From contig CAYOSF010000006.1 of the NCBI GenBank assembly GCA_964406605.1, positions 186,001 to 250,000 on the forward strand: a DNA stretch of 64,000 bases, written 5' to 3'. Origin of the DNA: CAYOSF01 sp964406605 (GTDB lineage Bacteria; Chloroflexota; Dehalococcoidia; DSTF01; RBG-16-68-14). The translations under genes were made by a program, and so were the position numbers. Shown here in pieces: positions 32,725 through 41,443 of this stretch (the stretch's first letter is position 1; every line of letters starts with the position of its first letter). The notes under the pieces were generated by a model. That model saw only the letters and a list, made by a program, of their open reading frames with translations. It was not told the origin of the DNA and made no database searches.

Positions 32725-33633
32725 CTATTCCGGTACTCCCATGCGTGCTCCCGCGCCCGCGTTGGAGCGCGAAAGAAGACCCCTCTTCGCTAGCAGCGGC
32801 GCAGGATCGACCGCCAGGCTGCTCATCCCAAGCTGATCCGGCTTGAGCCCCAACGCCAGGCCCAACAGTTGCGTGAAGTAGAGCACGGGTATGCCCAGCC
32901 TGTCCCGGAAACGCCCCTCGATCTCCTTCTGTCGCATGTCCAGGTTGATCTGGCACAGGGGGCAGGCCGTCGCGACGCAGTCGGCCCCCGAGTCGCGCGC
33001 CATGGTCAGGATGTCATGGGACAGGCCCAGCACGATTTCTACCTTCGTGATCGAGTAGCTGGCGCCGCAGCACTCCGTCTTATGGGGCCAGTCCAACGGT
33101 TCCGCGCCCGCGGCCGCGAGGACGTCGTCCAGGATAGTGGGGTTCTCAGGATCGTCGAACTGCATGACTTCGGGCGGGCGCACCAGCAGGCAGCCGTAGT
33201 ACGCGGCGACGCGGAGGCCCGTCAGCGGCCTGGAAACGCGCCTGGCCACCTCGTCGAGCCCTATCTCGTCCCTGATGATCTCGAGCAGATGCTTCACGGA
33301 CGTGGAGCCGTCGTACTCCGCGCCAAGCGCGCCGGCCACCTGGTCGCGCACGCCTGGTTCGTTGGCGATCCGGTGGTTCGCCACCTTCAGACGGCTGTAG
33401 CAGGCCGCGCAGCACACGGCCATCGTGTTCCCGGACGCTGCCAGCAGGTTCTTTGCGGGAAGCGCAAGCGAGAGCAGCGGGTTCGTCTGGTGGGCGGAGG
33501 TGGACCCGCAGCAGGTCCAATCCGGGAGCTCAGGCAGGTCAAGGCCCAGTGCGCCGGCGACGGCGCTGGTCGAAACATGGTAGTCCCGCGCGGTCGAATC
33601 GAGCGAGCAGCCTGGATAGAAGACGTAGCTCAT
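32725..33633 (-). CDS. hdrB: Heterodisulfide reductase subunit B homologue
   Basis: HdrB binds the noncubane 4Fe-4S clusters that reduce disulfides in methanogens; bacterial versions use unknown acceptors. The 302-residue protein contains both CCG domains: YPGCSLDST, WTCCGS and CCAACYSRL for the first, and YGCLLVRP, ECCGASY and ACPLCQINLDMRQ for the second. The cysteine sets are complete, so the active-site clusters are expected. ATG at 33633 overlaps the hdrC stop by four bases. The next gene, the HdrA fusion, begins 5 bases after its stop. Confidence 0.92.
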   Translation of the reverse strand: MSYVFYPGCSLDSTARDYHVSTSAVAGALGLDLPELPDWTCCGSTSAHQTNPLLSLALPAKNLLAASGNTMAVCCAACYSRLKVANHRIANEPGVRDQVAGALGAEYDGSTSVKHLLEIIRDEIGLDEVARRVSRPLTGLRVAAYYGCLLVRPPEVMQFDDPENPTILDDVLAAAGAEPLDWPHKTECCGASYSITKVEIVLGLSHDILTMARDSGADCVATACPLCQINLDMRQKEIEGRFRDRLGIPVLYFTQLLGLALGLKPDQLGMSSLAVDPAPLLAKRGLLSRSNAGAGARMGVPE

Positions 33634-34211
33634 CGCCTGCCGGCTCCGGTCTCCTTGGTTCGCTGGAACAGGCGCCTGCGGTCCGAGCGGCCCCGAACGA
33701 AGTGAGGCAGCAGCGCGATCTTGCCTTTGCGCACCATCGCCGGGAACTTGTCCACGTCCTGCAGCAGGTTCCTGGTGCGGAGCTTGAACGCCGCCATCAG
33801 TCCCAGCTCGTACGCGCGGCCCATCTCGCGCACCGATCCCAGAAAGGCATCGTCGAAGATCGGGACCGCGGTCTCGGCGGTGACCTTGCCCGCGCTGCGC
33901 GAGAGCCGGCGCAGAGCATCCATCATCGCCGGGATGGCGACCGCCTGTGGACAGCGCGTCGCGCACGTCTCGCACGACGTGCACTCCCAGATCATGCGGC
34001 TCGAAAGCACCTCGTCTCGCTCGCCAAGCTGCACGAGCCGAACGATCTCATGGGGCTTGATATCGGCACGGGCGGCCACCGGGCAGCCGGAGGTGCACTT
34101 CTGACACTGGAGGCAGAGCATGACGTCCGCACGTGAGGCGCTCTCCACCTCCCGCAGGAAGCTGTCCATGGCGGCAGGGGAAAGCGCGAGGCTCTCGGTC
34201 GGCGAGGTCAT
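33630..34211 (-). CDS. hdrC: Heterodisulfide reductase subunit C homologue
   Basis: HdrC is the two-cluster ferredoxin subunit that wires HdrA to HdrB. The 193-residue protein has two 4Fe-4S motifs, CLQCQKCTSGCP near residue 33 and CTSCETCATRCP near residue 77, followed by a helical C-terminal region. Four-base overlaps with both neighbours (gltB-like gene upstream, hdrB downstream) indicate translational coupling and stoichiometric assembly. Confidence 0.92.
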   Translation of the reverse strand: MTSPTESLALSPAAMDSFLREVESASRADVMLCLQCQKCTSGCPVAARADIKPHEIVRLVQLGERDEVLSSRMIWECTSCETCATRCPQAVAIPAMMDALRRLSRSAGKVTAETAVPIFDDAFLGSVREMGRAYELGLMAAFKLRTRNLLQDVDKFPAMVRKGKIALLPHFVRGRSDRRRLFQRTKETGAGRR

Positions 34212-36817
34212 ATCACGTTCCCCGTTTCGGCGACCAGCACGTCGAGCTTGAGCGGGCTCACCTTTCGATACACCTCTTCCGGCGCCCGGACCTCGCCGTC
34301 GACCGTGAGGAGCCGCTCGACCGGGATGCCGAACAGGCGCTCGTTCTCCTCCAAGTACGGACGGATGAGAAGCCAGTCATCCTCCGCGAGCGACGAGAAC
34401 ACACCGCCGTTGAGTTGTCTCTCCACCACCCTGTGACGCGGGTCGCGCAGGTAGATCGCTCCTCCCGAGGGGAGGGAGAACAGGTTGCCGCCCGGATAGG
34501 GCGTTGGCTGAGAGATCTGGCGGCCGGCATCATCGAACGCGATGCCGTTGAGGATCACGAAACCGCCGCCGTCGAGCGGGTCGCCGGCCATGAACGACTC
34601 GGCGAGGAAATCAAGACAGGTGCCGTTGATCACGACGCGCGGTCGGCCCACGGCGTTGATCAGCGGCCGGCCGGCCGCGTTGCCCAGGACGTACACCTCA
34701 CCGCCTTTGGCGCCGTAGAGGAACGTTTGTCCGACGTCGCCGTAGACAACGAGCTTGCCCTGGTTCATGATCTGGCCGAGCTGATCCTGGCCGTTGGCGT
34801 GGACCAAGATCGTCAGCCCGTCCATGCCGGAGCCGAGGTAGTCGCCCGGACTGCCGTAGACGTCGATGCGGATGTCATCCGTGGCCGGACCCAGCCCGCA
34901 GCCGGTGAAGCGCTGGCCGCGATACCCGTGGCAGACGAAACGGCTCCAGCCGAGCTCGTAGGCCCGACGCAGGAGGATGGCATCGCAGTCCTCGCCTTCG
35001 GGCGGAAAACGCTCTGCGTCGATGATGAGCGTTTCTTCACCCGGCCCTGGCGCGGCGAGAAGGTCCCTTGTTTCCCAGTCCACCCTTCGGAAGAGCCCCG
35101 AAGCCGGGGCGCCGAAGAGCGGAGCAGTCCGGAACAGGCGGGCCAGCCCCTCGTCCAAAACACTGAGCACGGAGCTCCGTCTCTTGTCGCCCGTGTCGTA
35201 GCGGCGGTCGCGGAGCAGAGTCAGCGCCTCGATGGCCGTCGCTCTCGTTGCGCCGCCGTCCATTGCCTCGCAGACCTCGTTGCAGAACGCTCGCAGGCCG
35301 TCGGGCTCCCAAGCCGGCAGGTCTTGCGCCACGTGGCGGTAGAGACTCAAGGCATCGCCCCGCTTCAGCGAATCCCGGACGGCATCGTGCCTCGTTCGAG
35401 TACGTTCGCCAGAAGCCGCAGATGGCGCAAGATCGCAGCGGACCGGTGCCACTTCGATCGCGACCGGCCGGCCGAACTTGTCGGCGCAGGTCAGTTCCTT
35501 GTGACCGTCTTCGCCTGCGACGGTGAAGACGAAGGCGCCCCCGTCGGTATGGCTGCCCCCGCGGGCGTTCCAGTACCGGTCGGCGATCGGGCAGATGCGG
35601 GAGTCCTCCCGCGCCAGGCTGCGCAGCGTGGCGTCGATAGCCTGCTTCTCGGAGCAGATGAGCCCGACTTGCACTTCGCCGCCGTGAAGGGCGAAGACCT
35701 GCGGGCGCAGCATCGCAGTGTCCGTGATACCCAGCAACTGGAACCGACCCCGGTCCGGCAGGCTCCTCGCGATGATGAAGAACCACGGGCCGTCCGGAGA
35801 GCCGTGCATGTGGGCCGCCTGGATCCAGCGGTAGATGCGTTGCTTTTCCTCCGGAAACAGGTCGATATCTCGCTCCGTCGTGGGAGCGAGCGCTTCGATG
35901 ACGTACTCCAGCGGGTACTTGTACACCCTTGACCACAGATCGAAGAGGAGCACAGAGACCTCGGTGTCCGTGAGGAACTGCGGGCGAATGTTGCGCTGCA
36001 GCAGGTATTCCGACACGGAGTGGTAGTTGGCGAAGTCCCCGTTGTGGACCAGGGCCTCGTTCAGCCCGACGAACGGATGCGCACCCCCGGGGTGCCACAC
36101 CCTCCCTTTCGTCGGATAACGCTGGTGCGCGATCCACACGTGCCCCCGCAGGTCGTTGAGCTGGTAGTACTGGACGATCTGCTCGGCATAGCCCACGATC
36201 TTGAACACGAGCAGGTTCCGCCCGTGCGAGAGCACGAACGCCTTCTTCTCGCCCAGCGACGAGTAGCAGGCTTCGTTCAGCCGTGCCGAATTGCGGTAGA
36301 CGAACTCGTCCTCAACGTCACGCGGAGGCAGATCGCTTAGGTTGTTCTTCTCGGCGAACGCCTGCAGCACGTCGGGTTTCACGCGGACGAGATATCGATG
36401 CACGTCGGGAGGCTGGACCTCCAGGTCCGGTATGTCCCGGTAGTCGTCCACCGTGGGCACGCGCGCGGAGAGAGCGATATCGAAGAACGGCAGGATGTGC
36501 TCCCGCTCCACCTCCGAGTGAGCCGACGGAAGGAGCAGCGCGATCTGCAGGAGATAGTGCGAGTCGAGGACTTCCTGCGATACGCCTATGTCCTCCGGCG
36601 CGAGCCCGGCGGCGGCGATCCCGCCGCCCTTGCCGTTGCCCCGATTGTGCATCTGCACGGACGGTTCGTAGATATGGCGGCCTCGCACCGGGACGGAGCA
36701 GGCGAACCCCGTGACGCCGCAGCCCCCCTCGTCGGCGGCGCGGCCGGCGACCGATGGTGGACGGCTTTCGTACAGCTCGGCGCGCGATAGCATCAGCCGG
36801 TCGATCGGATCAATCAT
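34208..36817 (-). CDS. Glutamate synthase large-subunit modules GltB1 + GltB3 fused
   Basis: The 869-residue protein joins a class II glutamine amidotransferase domain (about 33-430) to a GXGXG domain (about 590-780), leaving out the central FMN domain, which is a separate neighbouring gene. The nucleophile is predicted as Cys33 in GGCGVTGF, which needs propeptide removal. HQRYPTKGRVWHPGG, LVHNGDFANY and LTDTEVS give the rest of the Ntn site. The GXGXG part shows repeated GxGxG-like turns (GSGMDG, GDVGQTFLYGAKGGEVYVLGNAAG). Start ATG at 36817 overlaps gltB2 by eight bases and has GAGG upstream. Similar modules form archaeal-type glutamate synthases and N-methylglutamate synthase, so the product could be glutamate or an N-alkyl glutamate. 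Confidence 0.85.
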   Translation of the reverse strand: MIDPIDRLMLSRAELYESRPPSVAGRAADEGGCGVTGFACSVPVRGRHIYEPSVQMHNRGNGKGGGIAAAGLAPEDIGVSQEVLDSHYLLQIALLLPSAHSEVEREHILPFFDIALSARVPTVDDYRDIPDLEVQPPDVHRYLVRVKPDVLQAFAEKNNLSDLPPRDVEDEFVYRNSARLNEACYSSLGEKKAFVLSHGRNLLVFKIVGYAEQIVQYYQLNDLRGHVWIAHQRYPTKGRVWHPGGAHPFVGLNEALVHNGDFANYHSVSEYLLQRNIRPQFLTDTEVSVLLFDLWSRVYKYPLEYVIEALAPTTERDIDLFPEEKQRIYRWIQAAHMHGSPDGPWFFIIARSLPDRGRFQLLGITDTAMLRPQVFALHGGEVQVGLICSEKQAIDATLRSLAREDSRICPIADRYWNARGGSHTDGGAFVFTVAGEDGHKELTCADKFGRPVAIEVAPVRCDLAPSAASGERTRTRHDAVRDSLKRGDALSLYRHVAQDLPAWEPDGLRAFCNEVCEAMDGGATRATAIEALTLLRDRRYDTGDKRRSSVLSVLDEGLARLFRTAPLFGAPASGLFRRVDWETRDLLAAPGPGEETLIIDAERFPPEGEDCDAILLRRAYELGWSRFVCHGYRGQRFTGCGLGPATDDIRIDVYGSPGDYLGSGMDGLTILVHANGQDQLGQIMNQGKLVVYGDVGQTFLYGAKGGEVYVLGNAAGRPLINAVGRPRVVINGTCLDFLAESFMAGDPLDGGGFVILNGIAFDDAGRQISQPTPYPGGNLFSLPSGGAIYLRDPRHRVVERQLNGGVFSSLAEDDWLLIRPYLEENERLFGIPVERLLTVDGEVRAPEEVYRKVSPLKLDVLVAETGNVI

Positions 36818-38375
36818 CGGCCGCCTCATCTCCATTCGCGTAGTCGAGGTGATAGAGGCAGTCCTTGCGCCCGCGTAGCTCGGTGACGCTCCTCATGCCG
36901 AACCGCTGGAGAATACCGACCATCTGCTCGCGCCAGGCCGCGAACATGTTGATCAGGCGTTGCGTCGCCCAATCGACGTCTACCCGCATCATGAGCCGCG
37001 GATCGGTGGTCGCGATGCCGCGCGCGCAGCCTCGGCCCCGCTCGCAGCCGCCGCAGCGGATGCAGCCCAGTGCTACCAGCTCAGCCGTCCCTATCACGGC
37101 GCCGTCCGCGCCGAGCGCGATCGCCTTCAGCACGTCGTGCGCTGTCCGGATCCCTCCGCTCGCGATGAGGACGACCTGGTCCCGGACGCCCTCCGCAACC
37201 AGGAACTTGTGCACGATTGGCACCGCGTATTCGATGGGCATCGCGATGTTCTTCTTGGCAATGTCCGGCGACGCGCCCGTGCCCCCGTAGCTGCCGTCTA
37301 GGTGGATGATGTGCGCTCCGGCGTAGTAGCTTCCCACCGCCACCATGTCGACGTCTGTCGGCGTGGACACCTTGACGGACACCAGCGCTCTTTGGTTGGT
37401 CGCCTTGATCCAGTCGAGATGCTTCTTGTGATCCTCGACCGAGTACACACTGTGAAACGGGAAGGGCGAGAAGAGGGCGTTGCCCGGCACCGCCTGACGC
37501 ATGCGCGATACGGCGGGCGTGTTCTTGTCGCCCAGCAGGTGGCCGCCCAGGCCGGGCTTCGCGCCCTGCGCGTACTTGAACTCGACGATGCGGACACGCT
37601 GAATCGTCTCCTCGCGGACGCCGAACAGCCCGGTTGCGACTTGGGTGATCACGTGATCGTCATACGGCTGCAGGCGGTCTGGGTAGCCGCCTTCGCCGGT
37701 GCAGGTGAACGTATTCCAGGCGGTAGCTGCCCGGGCCCTGGCGATCATCACGTGGATGCTCACAGAGCCGAACGACATCCCGCCGCCGTACACGGGGATG
37801 TCGATGTGCAGGCGGGGCCGGCCGTCATTCCTCCGGTTCAGTTCGAGGCCGGTGTCGATCTGGCTCTCGTCCAGCACCACTGGCGGCTGTTCCGGGAATC
37901 GAAACCGTAGTCTGTCGAACCCCCCGCCCGATGCGCCGCGCCTGTACTCAAGCCCCTCCGCAGGGCTGCGGCCCGTTTCGGCCTGGTGCCAGGTCGAGAG
38001 GAGCAGATCGGACGTCCAGCGGGGGTCGCCCAGCGCGTCGGCGGTCGGGTTGCGTCCGATAGACAGGGCGTGATTGGGGCACCGGTCGATGCAGTAGTGA
38101 TCGGTTGCGGCGCAGCTCGGTCCAACGCATAGGTGGTCATGTGGACGCAGGGTCAGGGCGTAGCCCTTGGGTTTCTCGTGGACGCCGCGCGGGCAGAGCT
38201 CGACGCACTGTCCGCATGACTGGCAGTCGCCGCTCCGCCGGATCATGTACCTGCCGATCGGGTTGCGATAGCGGTCGGGCATGGGGCGCACCACGCGCTC
38301 CACGGCACGCTGCGGGGTCCTGCCGACCCGTCGCCCGCGGACCGAGACGCTCGGAGGCTCAACCGCGGAGATCAC
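36810..38375 (-). CDS. Glutamate synthase FMN domain protein (GltB2) with ferredoxin head
   Basis: The 521-residue product is the FMN-binding TIM-barrel that makes glutamate from 2-oxoglutarate and ammonia in glutamate synthases. A two-cluster ferredoxin-like head (CQSCGQCVELCP and CVGPSC...CIDRCP) precedes it. Key barrel motifs are intact: YGGGMSFGSVS, TGEGG, QGAKPGLGGHLLG, VKVS, HLDGSYGGTGASP, ASGGIRTAHDVLKAIALGAD, and the 3Fe-4S type motif ALGCIRCGGCERGRGC. GTG at 38375 is chosen for its GGGAGG site. It overlaps the upstream paralogue by 17 bases. Expected to work with the amidotransferase/GXGXG protein and the GltD part of the HdrA fusion. Confidence 0.88.
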   Translation of the reverse strand: MISAVEPPSVSVRGRRVGRTPQRAVERVVRPMPDRYRNPIGRYMIRRSGDCQSCGQCVELCPRGVHEKPKGYALTLRPHDHLCVGPSCAATDHYCIDRCPNHALSIGRNPTADALGDPRWTSDLLLSTWHQAETGRSPAEGLEYRRGASGGGFDRLRFRFPEQPPVVLDESQIDTGLELNRRNDGRPRLHIDIPVYGGGMSFGSVSIHVMIARARAATAWNTFTCTGEGGYPDRLQPYDDHVITQVATGLFGVREETIQRVRIVEFKYAQGAKPGLGGHLLGDKNTPAVSRMRQAVPGNALFSPFPFHSVYSVEDHKKHLDWIKATNQRALVSVKVSTPTDVDMVAVGSYYAGAHIIHLDGSYGGTGASPDIAKKNIAMPIEYAVPIVHKFLVAEGVRDQVVLIASGGIRTAHDVLKAIALGADGAVIGTAELVALGCIRCGGCERGRGCARGIATTDPRLMMRVDVDWATQRLINMFAAWREQMVGILQRFGMRSVTELRGRKDCLYHLDYANGDEAADD

Positions 38376-39735
38376 TGAACGCCTCCCGCTCCAGGTCCTC
38401 TCGGAACATCGCTCTCCCCGTTTCCCCACGGAGTCGACGCACCTCCCGGATCCCCATCGCACCCAGCACTTCGATAAGCTGCGAATGCCAGGCGCCCATG
38501 AGGTTCACCATGCGCTGCGCCGCATAGGAAACGTCGAGGTCCTGGATGTCCACCGGACACGAACCGTTGTGGTCGCCGGAACAGACGCGGCATCCCAGGG
38601 CCACCAGGAGCGAAAGGTCAACCGCCACGAGATCTGCCCCGCAGATGATCGCCTTGGCCATGTGCTCCGCCAGGGCGATGCCGCCGCCGGCTATCAGCGT
38701 CATCTCGTCACGCACGCCGTTCTGCACCAACCGGGTGTGGATGTCTCTCAGCACGTCACCCACGAATCGCGGACGCTCCGTGCCGATTTCCATACCGTGC
38801 GTGTCGGCGCATAGATGGACTGTCGTGACGCCTCCTTCGTGGAGCTGCACCACACGGTCGATGGCTCCGGGCCCAAGCGGTACCCGGGCGCACACGATCA
38901 GATGCGGGTTGATCGCCCGGAGCTGTTCGGCGTGATCGCAGATGTCTCGCCGATCCGCGATCTCGACCATGCGTGCCTGCCGCAGCAACGATTCATGCCG
39001 AGCGAAATCCGGCTCCTCGAACAGCGGAATGAGGGAAGCGGCCCGACCGCTATCCGGCGCGCTGTCGCCCGGCCGGATCACGGACAGCGTGCCAAGGGCC
39101 ACCGCCGCGGTGCTCCGAGCCTCCGCCGTCGGGTCAACCTCCCAACGCCAGGGGGGAATGTCGAGGATGGCCGGCAAGGATATCGCTAGGGGTGGTTCGC
39201 CTGCGGCGAGCTCGCCCTCGGACCCGAACGCCAGGCGCATGGGCTTCGCTCCGATGTCCACGGACGTGTTGATGTACTCCCTTCCGTGGATGCCGTCCCG
39301 CGTGGGACGCACGATCTCCGACATATCGGTCCACATTGAGTCGAAACCCGGCCCGTGGAACGGTCCTCGGTATCCTGCGCCCGAGACAGGGATGTGGCCC
39401 GTCTCGGCCTGCTCCCAGGTGGTCATGATTGTGGCGGGACGCCAGTACTCGTCGCCGAGCGTCAGGTATTCGGGATTGACGGACAGCGATAGCAGACCCT
39501 TGGTGCATTCCTGAATGCAGGTGAGGCACGCTCGGCAGTCGAACCATGACTCGACCGGCGCCGATGGATCTCGGTCGCGCGCGTACTCTGCGCGATACAC
39601 TTCGTAGACGCACCGAACCTTGACGCAGTTTCGGCAGCCGGAACAGTCTTCGCGCCAGTCCACCGTGGTGTACCGGCCGACCGTGCGGAACCGGGCCGGC
39701 GCCGCGGCGACTGGGATGTGATAGCGTTCCGGCAC
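38359..39735 (-). CDS. Diverged GltB2-like paralogue with ferredoxin head
   Basis: The 458-residue protein is a second GltB2 relative directly upstream of the intact one. The head keeps cysteine clusters (CSGCRNCVKVRC, CRACLTCIQEC) and the C-terminal end keeps LIAGGGIALAEHMAKAIICGADLVAVD and VALGCRVC. The substrate and FMN signature motifs of the intact copy (TGEGG, QGAKPGLGG, HLDGSYGGTG) are missing; the last one reads HLCADTHGMEIG. It is probably a structural or electron-wiring partner, or has a new activity. GTG at 39735 follows GGGAGGAGCG. The gene lies 16 bases after metF, inside the same operon. Confidence 0.75.
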   Translation of the reverse strand: MPERYHIPVAAAPARFRTVGRYTTVDWREDCSGCRNCVKVRCVYEVYRAEYARDRDPSAPVESWFDCRACLTCIQECTKGLLSLSVNPEYLTLGDEYWRPATIMTTWEQAETGHIPVSGAGYRGPFHGPGFDSMWTDMSEIVRPTRDGIHGREYINTSVDIGAKPMRLAFGSEGELAAGEPPLAISLPAILDIPPWRWEVDPTAEARSTAAVALGTLSVIRPGDSAPDSGRAASLIPLFEEPDFARHESLLRQARMVEIADRRDICDHAEQLRAINPHLIVCARVPLGPGAIDRVVQLHEGGVTTVHLCADTHGMEIGTERPRFVGDVLRDIHTRLVQNGVRDEMTLIAGGGIALAEHMAKAIICGADLVAVDLSLLVALGCRVCSGDHNGSCPVDIQDLDVSYAAQRMVNLMGAWHSQLIEVLGAMGIREVRRLRGETGRAMFREDLEREAFSDLRG

Positions 39736-39751
39736 GATCCGCTCCTCCCGC

Positions 39752-40645
39752 CTACCGGCCTGAGAGACCTGCCCGATCGAGTACCTCCGCCAGGGTCCCA
39801 TCCAATCCGCTCGAAAGGATGTGAACGCCCCGCACTCCCTCGATGCCCTTCACCTGCGCCGCGATCTCCGCACAGATCCCTATCCCCTCCCTCGATGGGT
39901 CGTCGGACTCGCGTAGTCGGGTAACCACATCGTCGGGTATCAACGAGGCCCCTTTTCGCGCCTGCAGAAGCTCCGCCTGCTGGGCGCTGGCCAGCGGCCG
40001 CACGCCGGCGATGATGTGCGTGCGCTCGTGCAGGCCGGCGTCCCGCACGGCGCTCATCCAGAGGGCGAAGCCCTCGACGTCGAACACCGGCTCTGTGATC
40101 AGGAAATCCGCCCCGGCCTCCACCTTCTTGCGCAGGCCGATCATGGCGAGTTCCTGGGGCTGGAGGTACGGGTGCGCCACCGCACCCACGAACAGAGCCG
40201 GCGCGGACGACAGGGGCCTGTTGCTCAGAAGGACGCCCTCATCCCGCATCGCGGCGAGCGCCTGGACGAACTGGATTGAGTCCATGTCGAAAGCGCCCGC
40301 CGCTTCTGGGCAGACGCTCAGAGACTGGTGATCCCCCGACAGGCACAGGATGTTCGTCACTCCGAGCATGGCCGCGCCGAGGACGTCGGACTGGAGCGCG
40401 ATCCTGTTGCGGTCTCGCGTTGAGATTGTGAGGACGGGCTCCACCCCCGCCATCGACAGGACTGATGAACAAGCCAGCGCGGAAGCGCCGATCTCCTCAT
40501 AGTTGTCCGCTACGACCAGCGCATCCAGGGCCGCCGGTAGAGAGGCCGCGAGCCGTCTGACGGCCTCCCCGTCCGTGGAGGGCGGCGGAGCCCAGTCGGC
40601 CGTGAGCGCCGGCCGTCCGGAGCGCAGCGTGTCGGCTAGCTTCAT
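39752..40645 (-). CDS. metF: Methylenetetrahydrofolate reductase
   Basis: MetF interconverts methylene-THF and methyl-THF with an FAD TIM barrel. The 297-residue protein shows family segments: ILCLSGDHQS near residue 104, a GAVAHPY segment, KKVEAGADFLITEPVFD (with the typical Gln replaced by Glu) and AGVRPLAS. The N-terminal LTADWAPPPSTD takes the place of the usual E-x-x-PP catalytic glutamate region. The ATG at 40645 lies behind GGGGGCAGG; a GTG at 40675 is an alternative. Its setting with MetV, MvhD and HdrABC matches the Moorella-type MetVF-HdrABC-MvhD arrangement rather than the NADH-dependent methionine-pathway enzyme. Confidence 0.9.
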   Translation of the reverse strand: MKLADTLRSGRPALTADWAPPPSTDGEAVRRLAASLPAALDALVVADNYEEIGASALACSSVLSMAGVEPVLTISTRDRNRIALQSDVLGAAMLGVTNILCLSGDHQSLSVCPEAAGAFDMDSIQFVQALAAMRDEGVLLSNRPLSSAPALFVGAVAHPYLQPQELAMIGLRKKVEAGADFLITEPVFDVEGFALWMSAVRDAGLHERTHIIAGVRPLASAQQAELLQARKGASLIPDDVVTRLRESDDPSREGIGICAEIAAQVKGIEGVRGVHILSSGLDGTLAEVLDRAGLSGR

Positions 40646-40688
40646 TCCTGCCCCCACGTTCCTCTCCCGTGTCACCTCCGCGACGCGC

Positions 40689-41255
40689 CTACGCGGTCGC
40701 CGTGGCTTCGCGCAGAGGATTGGGCTGCATCGCTTCCAGTTTGGCTGTGACTTGGTCGGTTATCGCCGCCAGTCGCGAGCTGTACTCGTCCTGACCCGTC
40801 TGTGGATCAGGGGAACCGTCCGTCCGGTGTGTTCCACGCGGCACTCTGTGAGACGTGCAAACGGGTAGGTCAAACACCATCAGGCGTTCGCCGCCCAGGC
40901 CCAGCTCGTCCAGCAGAGTCCTGACGTATTCGGCCCGCCGGCGCAGGCGCTGGCTTCCCTCAAGGTAGTGACAGCCGTCTTCGGGACAGGCAAGGACGCA
41001 CACCACGTCGGCGCCCGCCTCGAACGCCTTCAATAGATGCTCGGGCTGCAGCTTTCCTGAGCAGGGGATCGCGATCTCGTGCGTGCGAACCGGCCAATCA
41101 GGTCTTGTCTCTGGAATCGGCCGGCCCGCAGTAGGCGAGAAAGGCGTCGTCGGAAGGTCTCTGCTCGCGCACCTGAAGACGACCAAAGGGGCGGAACGGT
41201 CCATCTGCGGCGTGAGGATTGCCGGATCATGTTCGGTACTCACCGTCGTGGTCAT
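40689..41255 (-). CDS. Second FlpD/MvhD-like domain protein, Cys-depleted
   Basis: This 188-residue protein aligns with MvhD in its middle: IAIPCSGKLQPEHLLKAFEAGADVVCVLACPEDGCHYLEGS, followed by a helical tail ending in QPNPLRE, like the other copy (GPNPLR). The N-terminal FCxxC-type group of the canonical copy is reduced to one cysteine (VVFRCASRD), so the [2Fe-2S] site is probably incomplete. ATG at 41255 is chosen because homology starts soon after; the upstream extension has no family character. It is the first gene of the operon. Confidence 0.75.
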   Translation of the reverse strand: MTTTVSTEHDPAILTPQMDRSAPLVVFRCASRDLPTTPFSPTAGRPIPETRPDWPVRTHEIAIPCSGKLQPEHLLKAFEAGADVVCVLACPEDGCHYLEGSQRLRRRAEYVRTLLDELGLGGERLMVFDLPVCTSHRVPRGTHRTDGSPDPQTGQDEYSSRLAAITDQVTAKLEAMQPNPLREATATA

Positions 41256-41401
41256 GGTCCTGCTTCTTGCGCCGTCCACGTCACGCAAGTGCCTCCCCGG
41301 CAGGTGGGATACCCTCGAAGCTCGCCTCGGATCTGAACGAACAGTCATGGCTAGGAACACGGTGAACGGCAACCGGTTGCCGCTCTCCCTTTCGCGTCCT
41401 T

Positions 41402-41430
41402 AGCTTACAGTTCATCCTGGGTCCTGTCAA
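41402..41430 (-). promoter_or_regulatory. Predicted sigma-70-type promoter of the flpD-met-glt-hdr operon
   Basis: On the minus strand TTGACA (41430-41425) and TAAGCT (41407-41402) are 17 bases apart, a perfect -35 box with a partial -10 box. Transcription would start near 41395, giving a leader of about 140 bases before the first gene. Confidence 0.45.
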
Positions 41431-41443
41431 GGTAGGAAGACCC

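Noticed and set aside
34133..35932. 599-codon plus-strand frame opposite the GltB1/B3 gene
   Set aside because: Shadow of a conserved gene; composition is Arg/Val/Glu-rich without structure, as expected for antisense frames in GC-rich DNA.
38455..38495. FDKLRM-like string, a common genomic repeat, at the end of the GltB2-like paralogue
   Set aside because: The in-frame residues align with the intact GltB2 paralogue's C-terminus, so no insertion is needed to explain it.
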